Of a DNA stretch of 64,000 bases, positions 22,201 to 48,524 are shown in pieces. The stretch's first letter is position 1; each line of letters starts with the position of its first letter. The DNA comes from Bolinopsis microptera (taxonomy: Eukaryota; Ctenophora; Tentaculata; Lobata; Bolinopsidae). The translations under genes were made by a program, and so were the position numbers. The DNA is taken from assembly GCF_026151205.1 (NCBI RefSeq), contig NC_087074.1, positions 12,505,182 to 12,569,181 on the forward strand. The letters run 5' to 3'. The notes beneath the pieces were generated by a model. The model was not told where the DNA came from and ran no database searches. It was given only the letters and a program-made list of their open reading frames with translations.

Positions 22201-24032
22201 AAATTACGCTGTCGTTATCGTTTAGAAACCCCCTCCCTCCCCTTCAGTAATATGTGAATTGTGAACGACCCCTCAAGGCTGGAGTAACATCTTCGTTGTT
22301 CTTTCCACATTGGTTTATATTGCTTGACACATACTCACAAATACTTATAAATACATACTTATACAGCGAAGAAAGTATGGTACACACTACCTTAACCGTC
22401 ACTGGCCAAATAAATCCTTCGGCTTCCTGTAATTGGCTGGTTGCACTTGTGTAACAATGTGGCTGTTGGAATACACCGAAGTAAAATAAGTGTCTTGATA
22501 AAAAGCTTATATATCTTTATCTTAGCTTTTTATCTTCTCTTTCAGACAGGTTGTCTAGACAACAGTATAACGATCAGTAATCCTGCTATACCTGCTCCGG
22601 TCCAGGTGTGTAGTTACAGAATTGAGATAATATATATTTATGGTCATATTTTATAAGTTTGTGGTGCTTTATTCATTGTTTCGAGAACATGTCAATTGTC
22701 AAGGTTAAACGTTAATATAGCCACTTGAATTTCCACTAATATAAATAGCAGAATTTGCAAGACAACCTCTCTCGCAATGGTTCATATTCCCAGAAAATGT
22801 TTCACGATTTTGTCTTCAGATGAATGACGTTTACGACAGTTTTATACCCTGCGAATTTTGTTGCAAACAATTCCCTCTGTCTCTTGTAGCTCAACACCAG
22901 GTTAGTCTACGTCATACTGCAGTTATAAATCTCACCTTCATTATTCTTTAAATTTAATGAAGATCACCAATTATAGTGCTGGCAAGCGCGACTGTCGAGT
23001 ATAATTCCATACTATACTCTGACAGCCATTTTACTTATTAGTGTTAGTCAATGATGCATTTATACTCATCGATTGTCGATCACTTTTAATTTGTCGTCCA
23101 ATTGAAAGCTGATTTTCTAATAGAATACTTTATTTTTAGGCGGGGTGTACACCGACAAGAAGAGCTCCCTCCTTCCCTGACATATTAGACGAGCGACCCA
23201 TTAGACCAGCAGTAACGGCAGCAACTGATCACGAAATACAAACACTGGACCAAGAACTACGAACATAGGACCAAGACCTACAAACACTGTGCCACGAGCT
23301 GGAAGCAATCCCGCGGCCAGGGCTATAAATCGTACTCCTCAGGCTGGCCGCAACAAACCTAGTGCTAACAAACGTCGTGTCCCTGCCAGAAACAATCGAC
23401 CAGTATTACCTGACAGCTCTACAAGTGGTGACGGATCAGAGCAAAATAACGAACTATCTCTTGTTGGTAGGCCCGGTAACTCTAGACCCAATAACGGGAC
23501 TCGTGGCATTAGAAAAGAACTTGTCCCAAAACCTAAGATAACACTATCAGCTGCCGGGAAAGAACCCGCCAGAGTGAAAAACACCAGGGTCACGAAATCA
23601 AACAACATGAACGATTTGGGGAAAGCAACTGCTGCCATTATATCAGTTCCTGCAGTGGTCGTGCCGAAAAGGAGACCCGTAGCAATCGCACCGAAAACAG
23701 GTGCAAATAACTCTTCGTCTGACAACAACAGCACCGAGACTTGGTCCACACTATCTCCTAAAATCATGAACAAAAACCCCCACAATCTCAAAAACGGAAA
23801 ATCACAAAACGGCCGGAAAACCGTGAACGGGCCACCGGAAAACAGTAGCGCTTCCGGAGTTCAAAACAATTTTCCTGGAGCCAGCAAGAAAGCTACATCG
23901 TCTAAAGATTTTAGGATCAATGTTTCCTCGTCAGAGAATCTGCGGGTTCGAGAGAACATTCTCAGCAAATATCAGAAAGATAAAACACTAGTTACCGCTG
24001 GTTCTAGCTCGAAGTCGGATGAGACCAGCTGA
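13229..24032 (+). CDS. TRAFD1: TRAFD1-like TRAF-type zinc-finger protein, 12 exons
   Basis: Exons read from GT-AG junctions: 13229-13266, 13511-13646, 13952-14008, 14146-14312, 14502-14638, 15508-15561, 17261-17362, 17520-17552, 21989-22062, 22546-22605, 22820-22900 and 23140-24032; phases agree at all eleven junctions. The product of about 610 residues has five N-terminal C2HC fingers (Cys pairs near residues 10/13, 36/39, 61/64, 87/90, 113/116), a linker, then two more with the family hallmark PCEFC (residues 249-253 and 296-300) and a basic, Ser/Asn/Pro-rich tail. Human TRAFD1 (582 residues) has this order; it restrains TLR and RIG-I-type signalling. In exon 12 the entry frame stops at 23266-23268, while the long tail frame (to 24032) lies one base back. 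A base missing from AAA at 23234-23236 would explain this: an assembly error or a real null allele. A LINE sits in intron 6, two antisense genes in intron 8, and a MITE and SINE tail in intron 9. Confidence 0.9.
15690..16438 (+). pseudogene. LINE reverse transcriptase C-terminal fragment in TRAFD1 intron 6
   Basis: An uninterrupted frame to the stop at 16436-16438 encodes the post-catalytic part of a non-LTR reverse transcriptase: EKDLGIIMTSNLNF, the KANQKFGMLKRNC segment, LYLTLVRSIFEHCPIIWRP, LEGLQKRALKWI, a Y-x-x-R-x-x-Y block and a YRAHLTWNRLPLSLRE ending. It lacks the palm motifs and the endonuclease, as expected for a 5'-truncated insertion. Being open over 245 codons, it looks younger than the fragments at the left end. 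It lies in the same orientation as the host gene, entirely within an intron. The AT-rich stretch after it may be its 3' UTR. Confidence 0.75.
17605..17870. repeat. GC-rich CpG-dense patch with a perfect 30-bp doublet
   Basis: The 30-bp unit starting CGCGCGGTGTCTAAG occupies 17681-17710 and repeats without change at 17711-17740. Around it are CpG-dense palindromic words such as GCGCGGGCCGGCCGG (about 17768-17785). The patch contrasts sharply with the AT-rich intron around it. Open frames on both strands here are composition artefacts. Confidence 0.6.
18421..20642 (-). CDS. membrane-anchored CAP-domain (SCP/TAPS) protein, 4 exons, nested antisense
   Basis: Four exons read down the minus strand: 20642-20508, 19681-19467, 19120-19024 and 18900-18421, all with GT-AG introns and compatible phases, give 308 residues. 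The N-terminus is a hydrophobic signal peptide (about residues 1-20). CAP landmarks follow in order: the helix with HNELRRLHE (residues 37-45), the SLEWANDL block, GENIYY, WYVGEIKYWD (from 117), GHFTQIVWKN (from 145) and CQYFPAGN. After the CAP domain come a spacer, a stalk of about five KPEE/KPGE-type repeats (roughly residues 226-256), one membrane helix (about 260-281) and a 27-residue basic tail. Most CAP proteins are secreted; the stalk and anchor predict a type I surface protein. It lies wholly in intron 8 of the TRAFD1-like gene. Function cannot be assigned; CAP proteins serve many extracellular roles. Confidence 0.86.
18575..18660. repeat. in-frame ~18-bp coding repeat (KPEE stalk)
   Basis: Imperfect tandem copies of a unit containing TTCTTCGGGTTTG read on the minus strand as KPEE or KPGE followed by two variable residues. 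Copy number is likely to vary between alleles and would change stalk length without breaking the frame. Confidence 0.7.
20918..21772 (-). CDS. intronless secreted protein of unknown family, nested antisense
   Basis: A single 284-codon frame starts at the ATG at 21770-21772 and ends at 20918. The first ~18 residues are a typical signal peptide (a hydrophobic run ending ASLVRAG). The mature part is compositionally normal, rich in Gly, Asn, Asp and His, with few Cys (two close together near NCSITDPSC and one in HFGCNP), and has no membrane segment. Gly-rich phrases such as FSVGGDLAFNWVHADNGHRI and GSGPVYGNYGIYVSENA look like a compact extracellular beta-rich domain. I do not recognise the family; a distant link to fibrinogen-like or matrix proteins is only an impression. 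It lies in TRAFD1 intron 8, opposite strand, 275 bp upstream of the CAP gene and in the same direction, so the two could share regulation. Absence of introns might mean retroposition. Confidence 0.75.
   Translation of the reverse strand: MIFISSIVFAFVASLVRAGSIERIERIDTKIWQLAMNLNPADGHVMDYTTGWIDDVFIGTYSQALTKDFLNRVVWKHAVNYIALVRHQKGEVDAVKVFRFKEGGRSLLSRFQAMNPGREVVTEGGPLQENVSANAQNMGDDPVFSVGGDLAFNWVHADNGHRIVLTGGNLSPIGVNDDNTHGLGNHFGCNPLTGKALNPLWGHEISNIQNCSITDPSCDFRANPIRLQGTDHGKGWRFGSGPVYGNYGIYVSENAASFPGPGYKLEQEVKIEEESNYSGHGQEF
22123..22273. mobile_element. MITE with AGGGGT(A/C)GTTCAC termini (TRAFD1 intron 9)
   Basis: A 151-bp unit with inverted ends: left AGGGGTAGTTCACATATTAC, right the complement of AGGGGTCGTTCACAATTCAC. 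Both ends carry a further ATATTAC word just inside. C-rich and G-poor blocks (CTCCCCCCCCTCC, CCCCCTCCCTCCCC) lie in the interior. It is related to 25263-25420. The end sequence resembles a MITE type seen in many invertebrates (recalled, not searched). No transposase. Confidence 0.65.
22369..22500 (+). mobile_element. 5'-truncated SINE tail
   Basis: About 130 bp from GCGAAGAAAGTATGGTACAC to AAGTGTCTTGAT match the 3' portion of the SINE at 11004-11366 nearly base for base. The tRNA-like head is absent, as expected for 5' truncation during target-primed insertion. Confidence 0.75.
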
Positions 24033-25262
24033 AATTTCTTACATGTCAACGGAGATCATCTAAATTAATTCTTAATGATGTTGGCGTTTGTTATTGAAAA
24101 CGGATTGTTCATATTCATAAATCCGATTGATAGTTAAAATGGAGTAGTCAGAAAAAGTTGAAATTTAAAAATAACTTCCATCTTTTTAAAAACAAATCGA
24201 ATGTGTGGTTATGTTAATAGTTTTGATACTGTAGCGTTTTGATGTTTCTTATATTTGTTTCTTCGCACGGGCTAGTGATTATTGAAGATTTCCACATGTT
24301 CTTAAAGTTTGCCTTCTTCATGTATATCATCATCTTGATGATACAAATCTTGATGTTGTAAATTTTTGTACGATAGCTGGTGGCTTTTTAATTATCACTA
24401 CATTTTAAATTCATACTAATTCTCGATTAGTTTATGGTTACGTATAAACAATTTTTTCCGAAAAAGTCGGATTGTGGGCGTGGATCTGGACTGTTAGTTT
24501 TGTAAATTGTAATTAATTATTCAAACTAATAGTAGCAGAGTTTTACTTTTTAAATTTAAATGTTTACAATTACTGTAAAATTTTACTGAGTTTAACTAGC
24601 TGATACCAAACTGAAACAGTGGACTTTTAACCCTGATCTAAACTTTAATTCCTTTACACTTTAGTATAGTTCTCCCCCTTTATACTCTATAGGCCCCACT
24701 GATAGTAATAATGAATGTTGATGCGGGCTATGTTCAATATTCAGTACACTCCACACAATACCATTACACATTACAGCATTAGCTTCCCTTTCTCCGTCTT
24801 CACAATTACTCCGGACTCTCACTTCTCAGTGTCCCTCTCCCTTTAGCCGTTCTATGTAAAGTGCAGCGTGTAGTAGTAACACGTGGACCAGGTCCCTGCC
24901 ATTATACTCCCTTCTACGTAGATAAAGTCCACGTGACTCACCATCTCACTAGCGTAGCACCATTGTGCTAATGTTCACATGACGGCAAGTAAACCGATAT
25001 CTTCCATTTGTTTAGGTTAAGAACTGAGAGAGAGTTAACGACTTCGTTCTGAGTTGCTGCTGTGTTTTCGTGTTGTTCTTTGTAGACAGTATTTTATAAT
25101 GTACCACCGCTTCAACTGTTTCCAGTCCCACATAGAACTTGAATGTTAACAGCTTAGCCAGCTTCTGGTGCTTTGACATGGGCGTTCATTTATGTACTGT
25201 CTCATTTTTTGTATGAAACTATGCTTTATAAACCTACACTCAGATACCGCGTGCTTAGAGTT

Positions 25263-25420
25263 AGGGGTCGTCCACATATTACGTAATCAGCCGAGGGGGG
25301 TTTCCAAATGATTACGGCTTGTGTACTTTTGACACAAAAGCTGTGAAAAACTGATTACGGAGGGGGACAGTAGAGGTAAAAAATTGTCCAAAAAGCGATT
25401 ACGTATTGTGAACGAACCCT
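25263..25420. mobile_element. MITE, same family as 22123-22273
   Basis: Left end AGGGGTCGTCCACATATTAC and right end complementing AGGGTTCGTTCACAATACGT form inverted termini around 158 bp. TTAGGG/CCCTAA-like edges extend the symmetry by two bases. The interior has a G-rich block and a short palindrome near TGTACTTTTGACACAAAAGC. Non-coding. Confidence 0.65.
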
Positions 25421-25627
25421 AATCGTAACTGCCCCCGCAATCGGTTCAATCGAAATTTGGTCGATACTGGTACAAAATCTTTTACTATCCAACATTTTCA
25501 ATTTCGTACTCTATCCAGCTTTCTAATTTTGTTCCATAACCTGATCCTGTTTCCATTTTCAGACAATTTTATAAAATTATGAGTAGTGCCATTCGACAGT
25601 GACTCGATTCGTGATATCTATAATAAA

Positions 25628-25717
25628 AGGGGTCGCTCACATATTTGACATTACTGGACCACTTTTTGGCAAATTGCATTAAAATTACACTAGCGTTACC
25701 ATTTTAAGGAACCCCTT
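25628..25717. mobile_element. diverged short MITE relative
   Basis: AAGGGGTCGCTCACATATTT at the left and AAGGAACCCCTT at the right give a short, degraded version of the termini seen at 25263-25420. About 90 bp survive. Weakly supported. Confidence 0.35.
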
Positions 25718-28385
25718 CAGACTCTCAGAACCTGTTACAAGCCACATAACTGCCGATGGACAAGTTTCTTGCTCATTGCCATGTTCGAGAATATTAACCG
25801 CAGGATACGTTATTGATTATGTTTCGTAATCGACCACACTTCGAAATTGCGCTCATCGTTCACCTTTTCAAGACTTAATAAATTCCTGTGCTGATCAGTT
25901 TGAAACTAGTTAAGTTAGAAACCTTTCAGCATTGAAACAACAGTACTAACTGTTACATCTAAGTGGGATGTAGGACAGAACCATTCTGTTGAATACATTT
26001 GACACAATAATGCAGACTATCTCATATTGAGTCATTCGTGGTGATCGACACAGGATGGAATAACTATTACTCTGTAAATTTGACCCTGTCAACGGGTGAC
26101 ATGTTCGGAAATTCATATCGACAGACAAATTGTACGATTACATTGCCGGACTGTATCGTACCTCGACCGGCCGAACTTTGTATTCCGCAAGTGCTGACAC
26201 TTACCCTAACCTAAATGCTTAGTCATACAAATTCTGTACAACTGTGTGCGGTTCGGCGTTCGCGGCTGCGCTCCAGTCTCGGGCGGAGATAGCTACTACG
26301 CCCATGCTGCTTTGTCTTACTGGAGGCGTGGTAACGCTCCCGCCCCCATTCCCTGACCGCATGAATACCATTTTCTAACCGATAGCAAGTAATCGAATTA
26401 TTATTTCACTTTGTCATGTTAATTTAGCGGGACATTCTGTCTGCTCGTTGGTGATCAGATGATTTCCAAGTCCATAATTCTTGTCAGATATAATTATCGT
26501 ACAAATCCATGAAATGGAGAATTAGTATCGGAGTATACTTTCAAACCTCAGTAACTGGAGTCTTTTCTAGAATAATCAGAACCCTACTGTCATACGGATA
26601 AGGTATTGGCATCAAGTTTATCAAGGATGTTACTCGCTTTAAGTTACTTTTATGTTGACGTATTAGTCCAGGTTTAGAAGTTCTAGTACTTTGAAGACTT
26701 CTTGTACGATCTACGTCTGTTATGCGTCATAATATAATGTAGGTTACATCCAGTGACGTAAAGAGAGAAGTATCTACAAGTAAAGGCTAAAGTTACACTC
26801 ACAATTGTACATTTCGACAGCTACATCACATTTACGTTGTGTGTATTCCGGAAAATCTAGTAAAGCTCGGTAATCAAAAGGAAGGGAAGTTTAATTATAA
26901 CGAACATGGTTGCATGACATTTAAAAGAGTCTAATTATTCCAGCGTACAATTCACTCCTTCTGCACAGTGCAGCGACCTACATTTTTGTTCTTTTTACTG
27001 ACAAAATATGGTGAGGCTTAGAAGGAGTGGCCAACTTGGATGAAAAATGGTAGCCCAATATTTAGAAATTAAGGACCTTATCGTTTTTAGTACTTCTGGA
27101 ATAGCAATTTTTAAATGGCTCTTTCGCTGGTGATTCGTCCCCGGTCCTCAATATCACTTTGGAAATGGTTCAGCTCAGTTTTGAATGTAGATACGGTTGG
27201 TACATTTTATCGACTTGCTACCATGTAAAATTTACGTGGCTAAGGCGTGGACACTCTTCCAAGTGTTGTACTTAAAGTCATAACACGATGCGATTCATTT
27301 GTGCTCTGAGTGCAAACACAATAGAATAATTAAATATAAAAGCAAGGGGTGTAATCTTCATTGGTATCAAACACCATATTCAAAGCGGTCTATTATAACA
27401 TGGATATGTTCCTAATTCAAGAGTCACACAAATCTTACATACAACACTAAATTCCAATATACACGGGCCTCCTTCACAGTTCTCTTTATAGGTGTTGACT
27501 GTTGGTATGTGATCATCTTGATTTATAAATAAACATCAAAGAGGAAGAAACATGGCACGATCCATGTCCATAGTTTCAACTGAAATCTAAACCGTTTTCA
27601 CTGATATGTGATCTCAAAGTTTAGGACAAAACCAGGACTTGTTAGAGCTGCGAATGTGCGTCATAGTTGCGTATGTACAGTGTCTTGCGCTATGTGTAGT
27701 TGACTATTAAATCTGATAATTATAAAATGTACGTATATTAATGTAGATATAATCCTTGATATAATGTAGATATAATCCATGTTATAGTCTAATTATACGG
27801 GCAGTACTAGAGAGCCCATAATAACTTAACATTGCACTATAAGAACCTAACTTTATAAGAGTTCAGTAATCGGAATGTTCTTATTGATCGACCTTGTTGC
27901 AACAGAACAAGGAAGACTGAAGAATACACTTCCGTTTATATTACAATTCATTGCATAGCAGAATCAGAAGCCCCCATAGTGTTTTTACGCATGGTTTACT
28001 ATGAATGCTTGAGAAGATGCTATGGCCTAAGATAATGTTCATTCTCAGGAAGTCAATGATTTTATTTCATTAACCACAAACTTCGGGAACCATAAATAAC
28101 GATAGCTTTAATCCTGAAAGGACCTGAGTTTCGTATATCAACAGATTATTCACGGCGTTAAAATACGGAATGAGTAACTATGATCGAGGGAAGGGCCAAT
28201 ATCGAAATTTCGTTACACGATCATCCGTGGTATTATATGATGTAGGATATCTAAAATGCAGCTGTTCATTAACAGTGTGCAGCGAATGTACACGCAGCAA
28301 AATGGCTCCTTGAGTACGGGCTAGCTTTCTTGTTATGAGAAAGTACTGCATATGTAAATTTAGCGTACATCCATATTGCTGCATG

Positions 28386-28413
28386 CAGAGAGAGAGAGAG
28401 AGAGAGAGAGAGT
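28386..28413. repeat. (GA)n microsatellite
   Basis: Uninterrupted GA dinucleotides within non-coding DNA. Confidence 0.9.
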
Positions 28414-29167
28414 GTACAATGTATATATTATTATAATTACATCCGTATTTCCACTTCGCAGATGCATTGTTTTTTATTCTCATCTTACGAAAATTTCTAT
28501 CACGATTCATTGAATCAGTGCACGGCTCAGTGTCCAGTGATGGTTTTACATTACAGACACTTTTTCAAATGAGATTTTGCGATCCAGTATTCAACCCTTG
28601 TACTAACAGTAAACGTAAAAACTGTAAATCTCAAATTTATAATTCTTCATGTATCCGCACCTTAATCTGGTTCTGAATTGTTAAATTCTAAAATACCAGC
28701 ACAAGCAAAGTGTGGCCATTGAGTGAAGTATAACAGTACAGTTGGTGGCTGGTGCATTAGCTGGTGCATTAGATATGATACCCGGAGGTTAATGCATTGG
28801 AGTGAGGGATTAACCACAATAAAGGGTATAAACACGAACCTGTAGCAACAGTCAGGGCGTTTATTATTCGCTACTTCCATCATATTACTCGCTATTTCCG
28901 GCATAATATATAACATACTCCTTTATAATATATACCAATAAAAGCTTGTAGATTGTACTAGACCCACCAATACTGTATGGTATAATGAGGAGATAAAGGA
29001 GTATTATAAAGGAGTATTATGTACACAGTGTACAGTACCAGTAGTACCGGTAACCTAACCATTTACTGGCCGTATAGAGCTGATCTTTACGAAACGATCA
29101 GTTATAGAATATAAAGTTGAGTCGGATGACCGGGGTTTGGGCATATCCGGTTTTGGGCACTAATTAA

Positions 29168-30686
29168 GGCCAGAGGGGGGGGGGGGGGGTAAATGGCACT
29201 TTTCTAGTTTTCACATATTTGATAATAGTTGCTGGAGACGAACAAGAAGAAAAAAACCGGATCAAAATCAGACCTTGCGTTCCTGAGATATCGCGCGCTA
29301 AATTTTGAGGTTTACCTGTAATTACATGTTAAACTGGATCTTTAAACGGCTGTAACTTTTTTGACCTTTCGATTCCTTAGTTGAGAAAACCGGCCACTCC
29401 CTGATCTTGAGGTTTGGTACAGTGGTTCCTTGGACAATTATCCTCATTTATGATGCAGCGATTTTTTTAATTTGACTCGGTTCTTGAATTATGAGGTTAA
29501 CCATGTCAAAAATTCGACAAATTTAGCTGGTTAACCTCATAATTCGAGAAACGAGTCAAATAAAAAAAATCGCTGCATCTAATATCTAGATACTTGTCCA
29601 AGGAACCACTGTACCAAATCCCAATATCAGGGGGTGGCTGGTTTTCTCAACTAAGGAACTGAAAGTCACAAAATGTGTTTCGAGATAGATGCAATTTAGT
29701 GTTTTCAAAATTTTGAATATTCACTGGAATGTATCACAGTTCGTTAGTTAGGACTTTCTATACACCTAACAACGTTTGCTTGATCAGACCTAGCCATCCC
29801 CTAAACGATTTTAGCCACTTTCAGTAGTTAATGTCCTTGTATTGTAAAAAATGAGGTTAACCAAGACTTCCTGTAAACACTAACTGCTCGAAAGTAGTAA
29901 AAATTTGGTTGTTAACCTCGCTTTAGACCATATAACACTGGGATTGGTTTATTAATATGTTATTATATATGTAGTAAAACATTTGCACAGTGTAACGATT
30001 AAGTTTTTGAGGTTAACATGTATTTTACTGGTCAGATATTCAAAAAATGAGAGGTTAACCTCATTTTTTAGCCATTTACGGATAAAATCTTCTACTAAAA
30101 TATGGTCAGTTCAAATCACCTTTGTCACGTGATTATAGTTGTAGGCATTGTGATACCAATAGATACCTCACTGCGATATTGTGGTACATTACATAAGTAA
30201 GAATCGTATGTATATTCCCTACAGTACCAAAATGTGATGGTTAACCTCATTTTTTCATTTTCCCAAGATAAAAGAAAGTCAATCAACACGTCATCTATTT
30301 AGATATGTGTATACCGTAAACTAACGATGAAAATAATAGCTCTATCATTTGATCTATTCTCGCTACATCTAAAAAAAGAGGTTAACCTCATTTAATAACG
30401 TTTGGATATTACTTTTTTTGATAATTATGAACCTAAAATTTAGAGTTAACATTTGCTGACCGAAATAACAAAAAATTATGGAGTGTAATAAAATATTAAC
30501 CTCAATTTTATTAACCTCAATGTTGTATAGTCAATTTTGTGAAAGTCGGTTAACCTCAATTATTTAAAAAAGTTAAGCAGCTACAAATATGTGAATAGTT
30601 GCAATGTTTTTGTCATCAAAAATTATATTGATTAAGAAAATAATATTTTGGTCGATGTTTTTGACCCCTTACCCCCCCCTCTGGCC
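29168..30686. mobile_element. 1.5-kb TTAA-flanked element with GAGGTTAACC arrays
   Basis: TTAA at 29164-29167 and 30687-30690 flank a unit whose ends are GGCCAGAGGGGGGG and CCCCCCCTCTGGCC. TTAA duplications are used by piggyBac and Kolobok elements. Inside, about ten copies of GAGGTTAAC(C) or (G)GTTAACCTC are scattered on both strands (29490-30560), and the core GGTTAACC is itself a palindrome. At about 29380-29655 two arms of roughly 120 bp form an imperfect inverted repeat (AGTTGAGAAAACC ... GGTTTTCTCAACT). No transposase frame is visible, so the element is probably non-autonomous. Confidence 0.7.
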
Positions 30687-31711
30687 TTAACGGGAGTGTG
30701 GACCTCTAAACTTGTTTATCATTTACACAGTTTAAACTGGCGAACGGTATGCGGACATTATACTTTTACATAACGAAGGTTACCGCTACCTGACACATAC
30801 ATTGTTAGGTTACCTCCACTGTTGAGTGGAACTGCCTTATACAACACACCGTTAAATTACTTACTGATAGAGTGACTGACAGTTGAAGTACATGAAACGG
30901 AAACTTATAGACCTCGTGTGTCCCCGTTATAGGTCTTCACATTCAGTCTGGATAAAATCATATTTACCCGAGATCCGGCAATATGCCTCTGGAATGCACA
31001 CCTAAAAAGTAGGGGGTGAGCACAGAAATAGACTGAATCAACTATGGTTTTCGCTATATTAAGCGGGTCTTAAAACACTGTGTACCCATACGACTGGGGT
31101 TAACAGGGCGGTGAATACAAGACAAACAGTAACCGCCTGGGGGAGGCGGAGGAAGACTTAGCGAGGCGAAACATCAGCTCTATAATCAGTAACATTACGG
31201 TACAGAGAACCGGCAGCGTCAAACACACTAACTACATTGTTCTCATCAAGACTGCATTATAACAGTTTGTTACACTCACACACACACTTTGTATTACATG
31301 GAGTTAATAGGTCACGGAGACATTTTATCGTTTCTGCAACCCGGGTGGATTTCTTCTAGCTCTTCATCAAAGCAGCCGCAATTAAACAGACTGAACGTGG
31401 ATAAAATGTGAACTAACAGAGTAGCTTTGCATGGCACGGTGTATGTGTCACAATAAGCAGGAGTAAGCAGCAGCGAGTGATATAATGTTTGACCTACTGC
31501 CCACATTTTTACACTGCGTAGTACGGAATTACAGGACAATTGCCCCGGACACTCTGGTCGGGAGAGATAGAACTTTCGGGAGGTTACCAAGTTTGAGCGA
31601 CAGGGTATTTGAGTCGAGTGAAACAAGTAGGTTAAAATTGTTATAATATTATGATGTATATTGTATGTATAATATTGTGACAGGGAGAAGTTACAAGATG
31701 TTAAACTGTTG

Positions 31712-31802
<91 letters not shown>

Positions 31803-33539
31803 ACACACACCACACACACACACACGCACACACAATCTTATACACACTAAATTATAAGACACAGGCGTTTCTACACGCAGTATCAAGAGAAATTATTCAT
31901 CTTAACACAATCATCAAGACCATTTCATAAAACTAAATACAGATGATATGATGGTACTAGAAGTAGAAGCAAGTGCCGCATTGTTATTAATCAGTCCTTC
32001 GGTCTCCGCATCTCTCCACTATATATACTAAATCTTATACATAATGTATAATATTATATCAAAATTCAAAATAATACTCATATATTATGTATAATACATA
32101 TAGAACGAGTATGTAAACACATGAGGCGCTAGCAGATCAATTTTGAAGGGGGCAACAACTAAACAACATGTTGTGGAACCTACACATTGGGTATTATTAT
32201 TTCAATAACATTACTATCAATTCCATTATTGTCAACTGAGAGGGGTAACAAAATAATATATCACTATTTGGAACAACAAAGTATTCAGATCCTGGAGTGC
32301 GTGAAGTATTTGAAAGTATGAATCAAAGTATGAAAATCTCCGTAGTACTAAACACAGTGGTGCTGCTTATAAGATGTCGTCTCGTAGCTGACGCAAGGTG
32401 CGCCGGCGCGAGGGCTTGCTCTCACCCTCTTACCCACGGGGAGGGAGTGCACTGTTTTGACACGTGACCGCTGACCGCTGTAGTCACGTGTCAACACACG
32501 TGTGCACGGACTCTTCGCGGATAACAACGTCAATGATAACACGGGTACGTGTTCCTTTTCACTGGAATCATATATTTGAAGCCTACAAAATATTCTTTAA
32601 AATTACGCATTCACAAAGACCCTAAAAACAATTTAAGTTGTCATACGTTTCGTGAAAATCAAGCTAACTGCAATTATCTATACATCAAAAGTGAGCAGAA
32701 GAAAAATAACTCTTTTGAACATTTTACAAAAATCTGGGCTTTGAGATTACCGGGTAAATTACGCTGCAGTTTAGTAAGCAATCCGATAGTTACATTTAAA
32801 TCCATAAGAATATTTTTATGTCTTTCAAAAGTTTTTAAAACAATCTAAATAACTATTTTTATTAGAACGCTGACCTTACGTTTTCAACAATGACGATATA
32901 TCAATACTTTATGGGTAGAAACAGTTTTATAACCAAAAATACCAAGTTTTATATGAAATATGAACGGTGTGAACAGCTAAGGATTTGATCTTTATTAAAC
33001 CTGATTAATGCTTTATATGATTAAATTGTTTGAATCTATACAAAAATAATTTGAATTTTTCTACAAAGCGTATTATGGCTGCAGAAACTATTTTACACAT
33101 GCAAATTATAGCAATTCATGGGTAATCCGATAACAGAGCCCTGGAAAAAGAAAAATGTCAAAACATTGAATATTGTCAATTTAATATTATTATTATTATT
33201 ACGAAAGTCAACGGTTAACTGTAATAACATTACATATCAACATCAAGGTAGGGCGGTGTTGGCGCGGTAAGAAGACTGTTAGCAGTACGTTAGGAAAAGT
33301 AGACTTGAGAGCGAGCAGGCTCGGAGAGGGGTGTTTGACGTAGGATGACGTGTCCATTGGGCCTAGGACACGGGCCCACGTGCGCGCACCCCGGGCGACC
33401 CGGCTCTAGCTCTTGTCTCTGTTTGGCGAGCACAGGTTGTCCCCCGAGAGGGTGGTGTGAGCGGGTCATCACACCTCTCGCACACATACAAAGTCACACA
33501 CAGTCTCCACGGATATTTTAGCTAGCGCACAGCCGACCC
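30687..33539. other. no recognised gene; intergenic, downstream of G-beta gene
   Basis: Apart from the CA microsatellite, no coding exon was recognised. At 32380-32540 there is a CpG-richer patch with two CACGTG-containing words (about 32460 and 32485), and at 33300-33480 another GC-rich patch. The minus-strand 3' UTR of the G-beta gene must extend into the right end of this stretch; TTTATT words near 32990 are candidate poly(A) signals but not decisive. Confidence 0.45.
31713..31833. repeat. (CA)n microsatellite
   Basis: About 45 uninterrupted CA units, followed by a slightly interrupted CACA tail. Long open frames of Thr-His or Val-Cys across it are artefacts. Confidence 0.97.

Positions 33540-48524
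<14,985 letters not shown>

Larger units (their letters stand above)
24033..29167. other. no recognised gene; TRAFD1 3' flank and intergenic
   Basis: The first few hundred bases are AT-rich and include the likely 3' UTR of the TRAFD1-like gene. No further coding exon was recognised on either strand. Visible items are two MITE copies (25263-25420, 25628-25717), a locally GC-rich patch at about 26240-26365, a (GA)n run at 28386-28413, and imperfect short direct duplications such as AGCTGGTGCATTAG near 28750. Confidence 0.5.

Noticed and set aside
23226..23268. Programmed -1 ribosomal frameshift
   Set aside because: No X-XXY-YYZ slippery heptamer lies in the correct frame within the overlap; a one-base homopolymer change explains it more simply.
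23339..23791. 150-codon minus-strand frame
   Set aside because: It is a shadow opposite the last exon of the TRAFD1-like gene, which has splice and homology support on the plus strand.
31312..31930. Long open frames over the CA repeat on both strands
   Set aside because: They consist of Thr-His or Val-Cys dipeptides from a dinucleotide microsatellite, with no splice or motif support outside it.
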